From contig JAGLDM010000268.1 in assembly GCA_023145595.1 (NCBI GenBank), forward strand, positions 1 through 7,834: DNA of 7,834 nucleotides. The letters are read 5' to 3'. This DNA comes from Flavobacteriaceae bacterium. GTDB taxonomy: Bacteria > Bacteroidota > Bacteroidia > Flavobacteriales > Flavobacteriaceae. Positions 1 to 4,620 of this stretch are shown piece after piece. Under the pieces are notes generated by a model. It worked only from the letters and a program-made list of their open reading frames with translations. It was not told where the DNA came from and did no database searches. Numbering within the stretch: position 1 is the first letter of the stretch; every line of letters starts with the position of its first letter. A program made the translations under genes and the position numbers.

Positions 1-49
1 TCTAGTTCAGGAAGGAGGTAGAAACTAATATCATTTAAAACTTTTTAAA
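1..49 (+). other. Window edge upstream of the porin; possible 3' tail of a preceding gene
   Basis: Plus-strand frames 1 and 2 are open from the window edge to stops at 19-21 and 26-28. Either could be the last few codons of a plus-strand gene (SSSGRR-stop or LVQEGGRN-stop), but six to eight residues are too few to identify a protein. No TAnnTTTG promoter box is seen before the porin start, so its promoter lies further upstream or it is cotranscribed with the preceding gene. An AAGGAGGT string at 12-19 ends 30 bases before the ATG, too far to act as its ribosome binding site. Confidence 0.25.
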
Positions 50-1345
50 ATGAAAAAATTATTTTTTTTAACCGTATTTATATGTTCAATAAGTTTGTAT
101 TCGCAGTCCCTAGGTTATAATGATGTAGGTGTTCTTCTTACAGATGATTTTAATTCTGGAACCGCTAGATATAGAGCAATGGGAGGTGCGTTTGGTGCTT
201 TAGGAGGCGATATGAGCGCAACGGCAGTTAATCCAGCAGGTGCTGCCGTATTTTTGAGGAGTGAGTTTTCAGCAACTTTTAATTTTAGAGAAGCAACTAT
301 TCAGTCAACTTATTATGGAGAGAATAGTTTGGCTAAGATAGATTATAATAATTTTTCTCAAGCAGGTGGTGTTTTTGTTTTTGAAAGCGGTGGGTCTAGT
401 TGGGGTAAAACAGCGATTGGCTTTAACTACTCTGTGGCAAATGATTTTAATAGTCGTTGGATTGCTCAAGGTAATAGTAATACCCCAACCTTTAGATTTG
501 ATGATGATGGCAAGGAATACATGTTTTCTGACGGGCAATATTTCGATAATTATACAGCAGGTAGAAATGATAAATACACGTTTTCATTTGCATCACAATA
601 TTCAGACAAATTGTATGTAGGAGCCGCTTTTACAACAAATGATGTTAGTTTTTATCAATCGGTATATTTAGAGGAAGACAATCATGACGGTATGGGAAAT
701 TCGCTTTTAGGTAGTTTAGATCAAGAATTAACTACGTATGGAACAGGATATTCTTTTAATGTTGGTATCATTTCTAAACCTGTAGATAATATTCGATTCG
801 GATTGGCATATCAATCTCCTATATGGTATGATTTGTACGAAGAGTTCTATAATTCCGAAGAAGGAAGTGGTTTAAACGGTTTTGGGTATTCAATGCGGTC
901 TCCGAGTAAGTTTACGGGGAGTATGGCGTTGGTTTTTAATCAGTTTGGTTTGATTAGTGCCGATTATGTTTATAGAGATTATAGTAATATTACCTTAAGT
1001 CCTAGTTTTGATTTTGATGAAGAAAATAGAAATTTTGCAACAGATTATAAGGGCACTTCCGAATTAAGATTAGGAACTGAATGGCGTTTAAGAAAATTAA
1101 GTTTGCGAGGCGGTGCATATTATCAGCAAAGTCCATTTGAAGATGCTCCGGATGGAAGTGAATATTATGGATATTCTGCTGGTATAGGGTTGAATTTGGG
1201 CACTGTTAAGTTTGATGTTTCTTATGAACAATCTAGGCAGTCGAGCACTTATAATTTTTATCCGCAACCTGAATATAATATTGAATCTGCAAATTTACAG
1301 AAAGACAATTCAATTGTTACAGCTACTGTCATTTTTAGTATGTAA
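50..1345 (+). CDS. OmpP1/FadL/TodX-family outer membrane transport protein
   Basis: This encodes a 431-residue outer membrane beta-barrel of the FadL/OmpP1 family, which carries hydrophobic molecules across the outer membrane. Bacteroidota homologues are often labelled 'hemin receptor' without strong proof. Residues 1-19 look like a Sec signal peptide (KK, hydrophobic core, then SLYSQ), with cleavage near residue 18-19. Just after it, residues 36-64 hold the family-typical run SGTARYRAMGG, then GALGGD and NPAG, the N-terminal hatch motif region. The rest alternates short amphipathic strands with Gly/Asn/Asp-rich turns rich in Tyr and Phe, as in a barrel, and the last residues (TATVIFSM) form a closing strand. 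ATG 50 is chosen because it gives an intact signal peptide and has the A/T-rich leader usual in this phylum. The substrate cannot be inferred. It is distinct from the T9SS protein PorV, whose N-terminal motifs differ. Confidence 0.9.
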   Translation: MKKLFFLTVFICSISLYSQSLGYNDVGVLLTDDFNSGTARYRAMGGAFGALGGDMSATAVNPAGAAVFLRSEFSATFNFREATIQSTYYGENSLAKIDYNNFSQAGGVFVFESGGSSWGKTAIGFNYSVANDFNSRWIAQGNSNTPTFRFDDDGKEYMFSDGQYFDNYTAGRNDKYTFSFASQYSDKLYVGAAFTTNDVSFYQSVYLEEDNHDGMGNSLLGSLDQELTTYGTGYSFNVGIISKPVDNIRFGLAYQSPIWYDLYEEFYNSEEGSGLNGFGYSMRSPSKFTGSMALVFNQFGLISADYVYRDYSNITLSPSFDFDEENRNFATDYKGTSELRLGTEWRLRKLSLRGGAYYQQSPFEDAPDGSEYYGYSAGIGLNLGTVKFDVSYEQSRQSSTYNFYPQPEYNIESANLQKDNSIVTATVIFSM

Positions 1346-1368
1346 TATAGGGGAAGATTCTTATAGGT

Positions 1369-1392
1369 AAAAGTAGGAAGACCTCTTTTTTT
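1369..1392 (+). terminator. Probable intrinsic terminator after the porin gene
   Basis: Bases 1369-1377 (AAAAGTAGG) pair with 1382-1389 (CCTCTTTT), leaving T1374 as a one-base bulge and an AAGA loop at 1378-1381. The right arm runs straight into a seven-T tract (1386-1392). The hairpin begins 23 bases after the porin stop. The stem is only moderately GC-rich, so efficiency is uncertain. A second fold pairs AGGTAA (1365-1370) with TTACCT (1400-1405) and is followed by eight T (1405-1412). It shares two left-arm bases with the first hairpin and could be an alternative. Confidence 0.6.
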
Positions 1393-1441
1393 GGCACCAT
1401 TACCTTTTTTTTAAGATGTTTTTTGGGGAGTGAAAATCAGA

Positions 1442-1468
1442 ATTTGATTTAGGATAAAAATATCAAAT
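1442..1468. promoter_or_regulatory. Inverted repeat upstream of the nifU-ubiE-porT promoter, possible operator
   Basis: ATTTGAT at 1442-1448 is repeated in inverted orientation as ATCAAAT at 1462-1468, with a 13-base spacer. Its right arm occupies the place where a -33 element would be expected relative to the -7 box at 1488-1495, and no TTG-type -33 is visible there. An activator or repressor could bind here, but AT-rich DNA gives such 7-base arms by chance, so this is a weak call. Confidence 0.25.
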
Positions 1469-1487
1469 ACCTTCTGTATAGATTTAG

Positions 1488-1495
1488 TACCTTTG
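1488..1495 (+). promoter_or_regulatory. Bacteroidota -7 promoter box for the nifU-ubiE-porT operon
   Basis: TACCTTTG matches the Bacteroidota -7 consensus TAnnTTTG and lies 17 bases before the nifU ATG, which predicts a leader of roughly a dozen bases. No good -33 (TTG/TTTG) is found 17-23 bases upstream. It sits after the probable terminator, as expected for a new transcription unit. Confidence 0.6.
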
Positions 1496-1512
1496 CATAA
1501 AATTATTTTTAG

Positions 1513-2406
1513 ATGAAAAAAATATCAGTTTCATTGCAAAGCACTAAAAATCCTTCGATTTTAAAATTTGTTCATGACGACTCAATAACAAATGGGAGCT
1601 ATGAATTTAAAAATATTGATGAAGCAAAAAACGCACCATTAGCACAGCAGTTGTTTTACCTGCCGTTTGTTAAAAAGGTGTATATCACAGCAAATTTTTT
1701 AGCTATTGAAAAATACGATATTATTGAATGGCATGCGGTAGAGGAAGAGGTGCGAGTTCAGATTGAAAATTATTTGAACGGTGGTGGAGCACTTATTGAA
1801 TCGAATGAAAAATCTACAGTAAAAATTGCTATAGAAATATATGCAGAGTCGACTCCGAACCCTTCGGTTATGAAATTTGTTTCTAATAAAAGACTAGTTT
1901 CTCAAAGTTTTGAATTTAAAAATATTGATGCAGCAAAAGACGCTCCTATCGCAGTAGAATTATTTAAATTTCCATTTGTGAGCGAAGTTTTCTTATCAGA
2001 AAATTATATTTCTATTACAAAATTTGATGTTGCCGAATGGTCCGATATAGGTCAAGAAATAAGAAATTTTATAAGAACTTATATTTCTGAAGGAAATACG
2101 ATAGTTTCTGAAAAAGCCAAGCCGATAGAAAACAAGCAAGCACAAGCAAGTAATCAAAAATTAGATGATATCTCACTTCAAATTATTAGTATTTTGGATG
2201 AGTATGTAAGGCCTGCAGTTGCTTCTGATGGTGGCAATATTCAGTTTGTCTCGTATGAGCCAGATTCAAAAAATGTAAACGTTGTTTTACAAGGAGCTTG
2301 TAGCGGTTGTCCTTCATCTACACTTACTTTAAAAAGCGGAATAGAATCTATGTTAAAGCAAATGATACCAGATAAAATAGAAAGTGTTGTTGCTATAAAC
2401 GGTTAA
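1513..2406 (+). CDS. NifU-family (Nfu) iron-sulfur cluster carrier with duplicated N-terminal domain
   Basis: This 297-residue cytoplasmic protein is predicted to receive and deliver Fe-S clusters to client enzymes. It has two tandem Nfu N-terminal domains, at about residues 5-93 and 108-195, then a linker rich in Lys, Gln and Ala (about 197-216) and a NifU C-terminal domain (about 220-296). The C-terminal domain carries the cluster-binding CxxC as CSGC, Cys263 and Cys266, in the usual ACSGCPSS context. The second N domain has the family motif TPNPS (114-118); in the first it has drifted to TKNPS (11-15). Both share EFKNID, spaced exactly 103 residues apart. There is no IscU-type scaffold domain, so this is Nfu and not a classical NifU scaffold. 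It heads a tight operon, with ubiE starting 3 bases after its stop. The two-copy architecture at about 300 residues is usual in Bacteroidota. Confidence 0.93.
   Translation: MKKISVSLQSTKNPSILKFVHDDSITNGSYEFKNIDEAKNAPLAQQLFYLPFVKKVYITANFLAIEKYDIIEWHAVEEEVRVQIENYLNGGGALIESNEKSTVKIAIEIYAESTPNPSVMKFVSNKRLVSQSFEFKNIDAAKDAPIAVELFKFPFVSEVFLSENYISITKFDVAEWSDIGQEIRNFIRTYISEGNTIVSEKAKPIENKQAQASNQKLDDISLQIISILDEYVRPAVASDGGNIQFVSYEPDSKNVNVVLQGACSGCPSSTLTLKSGIESMLKQMIPDKIESVVAING
1602..1930 (+). repeat. Direct repeat marking the internal Nfu N-domain duplication
   Basis: Bases 1602-1621 and 1911-1930 are an identical 20-base direct repeat, 309 bases (103 codons) apart, encoding the shared EFKNID. Similarity continues on both sides, as AAAGAC/AAAAAC-type variants just downstream and matching residues (NPS..KFV, PFV, EW) across the two domains. 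It records an in-frame gene-internal duplication and is not a mobile repeat. Confidence 0.8.
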
Positions 2407-2409
2407 ATT

Positions 2410-3141
2410 ATGTCAGAAAATATAACTCCTTACAAAGATTCTAATCTCGGAAAAAAAGAGCAGGTTGCTCAGATGTTTGATACAATTTCAGGGAATTATG
2501 ACGGGCTTAACCGTATGATCTCTTTTGGTATTGATGTGAAATGGCGAAAGAAAGTATTGGCTATTGTAAAGAACAGCAAGGCAAATTCTATTTTAGATAT
2601 TGCGACAGGAACAGGAGATCTTGCTATAAGTTTTGCAAAAAATACGGATGCTAACATTATTAAGGGTTTAGATATATCTGAGGGGATGTTGAATGTAGGA
2701 AAAGAGAAAATTTTAAAAGAGGGGTTGTCGGATAAAATTGAAATGATTTTAGGTGATTCTGAAAACTTACCTTTTGAAGATGAAAGTTTTGACGCTATTT
2801 CTGTTGCGTTTGGGGTTCGAAATTTTGAAAACCTAGAAAAGGGTTTATCAGAAATCCTAAGAGTTTTAAAACCTAAAGGAACTTTTGTAGTTCTTGAAAC
2901 ATCGGTGCCAATTAAGAGTCCGTATAAACAATTATATCAATTTCATAGTACAAAAATACTTCCATTAATAGGAAAGTTGTTTTCAAAAGAAGAATCTGCT
3001 TATTCATATTTGTCAAAATCAGCCTCTAATTTCCCTTATGGAGAAGCCTTCAACAATATTTTACAAAAAACGGGGTTTATAGAAGTGATTAATAAGCCGC
3101 AAACTTTAGGAGTAGTAACAATATATACAGCCACCAAATAA
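2410..3141 (+). CDS. ubiE: Demethylmenaquinone methyltransferase (UbiE/MenG)
   Basis: The 243-residue product is a class I S-adenosylmethionine-dependent C-methyltransferase that converts demethylmenaquinone to menaquinone, the respiratory quinone expected in Bacteroidota; a ubiquinone role is unlikely here. Visible motifs are the first UbiE signature at residues 30-45 (YDGLNRMIS...W), the SAM-binding glycine loop DIATGTGDLA at 63-72, acidic GLD at 86-88, GDSENLPF at 115-122 for adenine contact, FGVRNF at 134-139, and the second UbiE signature RVLKPKG...LETS at 151-165. The length is normal and all key residues are present. The ATG follows the nifU stop by 3 bases and porT starts 1 base after its own stop, so the three are very likely cotranscribed and perhaps translationally coupled. 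Confidence 0.96.
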   Translation: MSENITPYKDSNLGKKEQVAQMFDTISGNYDGLNRMISFGIDVKWRKKVLAIVKNSKANSILDIATGTGDLAISFAKNTDANIIKGLDISEGMLNVGKEKILKEGLSDKIEMILGDSENLPFEDESFDAISVAFGVRNFENLEKGLSEILRVLKPKGTFVVLETSVPIKSPYKQLYQFHSTKILPLIGKLFSKEESAYSYLSKSASNFPYGEAFNNILQKTGFIEVINKPQTLGVVTIYTATK

Positions 3142-3142
3142 G

Positions 3143-3847
3143 ATGAATAAAATACTTTTCTTTTTTATCTCTATAAATTTATTATTATCTGTTCATGTTT
3201 TTGGGCAGAAAGAGGTTATTGAATATCAAACAGGATTTGACAATAAGCCATTTCATTTTGGATATTATTTAGGAGTGAATAATAAAGGGTTTGAAATTAG
3301 TTATACCGACTATACCGACCCGGAAACTTATGTAGAGGTAGAGTCAGATTTAGGATTTAATATTGGGGTTATTGCTGGGTGGAGAATTCATAATAATATA
3401 ACTTTGAGGTTAGAGCCAGGTGTGTCTAGTAGTACGAGAAAATTAGCTTTCACGAATATACCAGGAGGGGAGAGAGATAGTATTAGGGAGGCAGGAGGTC
3501 TTTATTTAAGGGTTCCTCTAATGCTCAAGGTAAGTACAAACCGAATGGGAAATATGAGACCTTATATTCTTGGAGGTGCATCTTATGATTATAATTTCTC
3601 AAGCAATGAGAATAATGTTGACGATAATTCTAATGGTGAGTTTAGAATGACGAGTCACAATTTCTCGTACGAAGTAGGTTTTGGGATAGATTTTTATATG
3701 TATTACTTTATATTCTCTCCATCAATACGCGGTGTATTTGCTATCAATAATGAATTGGTGCCGGATAACAACGACCCAAGTCAATGGACTGGGCCTATAG
3801 ATCAATTAAAGACAAGAGGTGTTTTCTTAAACCTTGCATTCCATTAA
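3143..3847 (+). CDS. porT: PorT-family outer membrane protein, type IX secretion/gliding
   Basis: This 234-residue protein resembles PorT of Porphyromonas gingivalis and SprT of Flavobacterium johnsoniae, an outer membrane beta-barrel required for type IX secretion and gliding. Residues 1-21 form a signal peptide ending VFG before Gln22. Beyond it are amphipathic strands typical of the outer membrane beta-barrel family, including the recognisable block GLYLRVPLMLK (119-129) followed by RPYILGGASYDY (139-150), which matches the PorT pattern I know. Residues 153-165 form an Asn/Asp-rich loop. It starts 1 base after the ubiE stop, so it is the last gene of the nifU-ubiE-porT unit. Its TAA overlaps the stop of the opposing RNA methyltransferase gene, and no terminator is visible. 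A generic 'porin family protein' label is the fallback; the neighbourhood after ubiE supports PorT. Confidence 0.87.
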   Translation: MNKILFFFISINLLLSVHVFGQKEVIEYQTGFDNKPFHFGYYLGVNNKGFEISYTDYTDPETYVEVESDLGFNIGVIAGWRIHNNITLRLEPGVSSSTRKLAFTNIPGGERDSIREAGGLYLRVPLMLKVSTNRMGNMRPYILGGASYDYNFSSNENNVDDNSNGEFRMTSHNFSYEVGFGIDFYMYYFIFSPSIRGVFAINNELVPDNNDPSQWTGPIDQLKTRGVFLNLAFH

Positions 3848-4569
3848 GTTCTACAAAACTCGCTTAATAATATAGCTGTTGCTGTTGCAACGTTTAAACT
3901 CTCTGTAAGTTGCTCGTTTCCGAATCTTGGAATATTTAACTGGTTCTTAATCAGTTTTTGAATGGGTTCGCTTATTCCGTTAGCCTCATTACCCATAACG
4001 AGTAATGCTTTTTTAGGAAGTGCTGTTTTATATACATTTTCCCCATGTATGAGTGCTGCATAAACAGGTAACTTAGAGTTTTTAATAAAAGAATCTAAAT
4101 TACAATAGTGGATATCTACCCTCGTTAAGGATCCCATAGTAGCTTGCGTAACTTTAGGATTGTAACAATCTACAGTGTCTTTAGAGCAGATGAGTTGTTT
4201 AATGCCAAACCAATCACACAATCTTATAATAGTTCCCAAATTTCCAGGGTCGTTTATTCCATCTAAAATCAATGAAAAAACAGTGTTTTTTGGTTCAAGA
4301 TACGTTGGTATTTTAAAAAGGGCGATGGCTTTATTCGGAGAACTTAAATTGCTGATTTTATTTAATTCGGAGTCAGTAATTTCTTCAAATTTTGAATACT
4401 CAATAGCGTGTTTAAAGTCAATAGTGCAATATAATTTTTCTAATTCAAAATTTGAATTCAAAAATTCATTGACCCCTTTTACTCCTTCAACAACAAATAA
4501 ATTGTTTTGCAGTCGATGTTTTTTTACACCTAAACTTTTTATTAACTTTATTCCGTTTTTAGTTAACAT
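3844..4569 (-). CDS. SpoU/TrmH-family RNA 2'-O-ribose methyltransferase
   Basis: This 241-residue SPOUT-class enzyme uses S-adenosylmethionine to methylate a ribose 2'-OH in rRNA or tRNA. An N-terminal substrate-binding domain (about residues 15-90, with FVVEGVKGV at 25-33) precedes the knotted catalytic domain. Motif 1 is DGINDPGNLGTIIR (103-116) with the conserved Asn and Arg116; motif 2 is LLVMGNEANGIS (189-200); motif 3 is NIPRFGNEQLTESLNVATA (212-230). All three are intact. The fold resembles RlmB/TsnR-type 23S rRNA enzymes, but the exact nucleotide target cannot be told from sequence. Its ATG is preceded by its own promoter, back-to-back with that of tamL. Its TAA shares TTAA (3844-3847) with the porT stop. 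The protein ends shortly after motif 3, which is normal for the family. Confidence 0.93.
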   Translation of the reverse strand: MLTKNGIKLIKSLGVKKHRLQNNLFVVEGVKGVNEFLNSNFELEKLYCTIDFKHAIEYSKFEEITDSELNKISNLSSPNKAIALFKIPTYLEPKNTVFSLILDGINDPGNLGTIIRLCDWFGIKQLICSKDTVDCYNPKVTQATMGSLTRVDIHYCNLDSFIKNSKLPVYAALIHGENVYKTALPKKALLVMGNEANGISEPIQKLIKNQLNIPRFGNEQLTESLNVATATAILLSEFCRT

Positions 4570-4579
4570 AAGAAATCGT

Positions 4580-4587
4580 TATTTTTG
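4580..4587 (+). promoter_or_regulatory. -7 promoter box for tamL
   Basis: TATTTTTG fits TAnnTTTG and lies 19 bases before the TTG start of tamL, matching the spacing at the other promoters here. The -33 region is poor: only TTTAG at 4558-4562 falls at about the right distance, and it lies inside the start of the divergent methyltransferase gene. Confidence 0.5.
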
Positions 4588-4589
4588 AG

Positions 4590-4620
4590 CAAATTTAAAC
4601 TCTTATTTGTTGAAAAACAA
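4590..4620 (-). promoter_or_regulatory. Promoter for the RNA methyltransferase gene, divergent from tamL
   Basis: Read on the minus strand, TAAATTTG (4597-4590) fits the -7 consensus TAnnTTTG and TTG (4620-4618) lies 20 bases upstream, within the 17-23 spacing known for Flavobacterium promoters. The box ends 20 bases before the ATG at 4569. Its -33 element falls inside the first codons of tamL, and its -7 box is separated from that of tamL by only two bases. Confidence 0.6.

Noticed and set aside
12..19. AAGGAGGT, a perfect Shine-Dalgarno-like string
   Set aside because: It ends 30 bases before the porin ATG with no start codon at the proper distance, and the phylum seldom uses such sites. 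It probably lies in the tail of an upstream gene or is chance.
305..620. Open frames on both strands inside the porin gene (305-538 minus, 366-620 plus)
   Set aside because: They lie wholly within a well-supported FadL-family gene, have no promoter or family motif, and read as out-of-frame translation of AT-rich coding DNA.
3878..3891. Hairpin GTTGC-TGTT-GCAAC as a terminator for porT
   Set aside because: The stem is only 5 pairs, no T-tract follows, and it lies within the conserved motif 3 coding region of the opposing gene.
4442..4458. 17-base palindrome with 8-base arms (AATTCAAA/TTTGAATT), plus a similar 13-base one at 4384-4396
   Set aside because: Both lie inside methyltransferase coding sequence, where Asn, Phe, Glu, Leu and Lys codons of AT-rich DNA readily give such patterns. 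No binding-site context.
4175..4588. 137-codon plus-strand open frame opposite the RNA methyltransferase gene
   Set aside because: It is antisense to a gene with all three SPOUT motifs, and its translation has no recognisable domain. It is a shadow frame.
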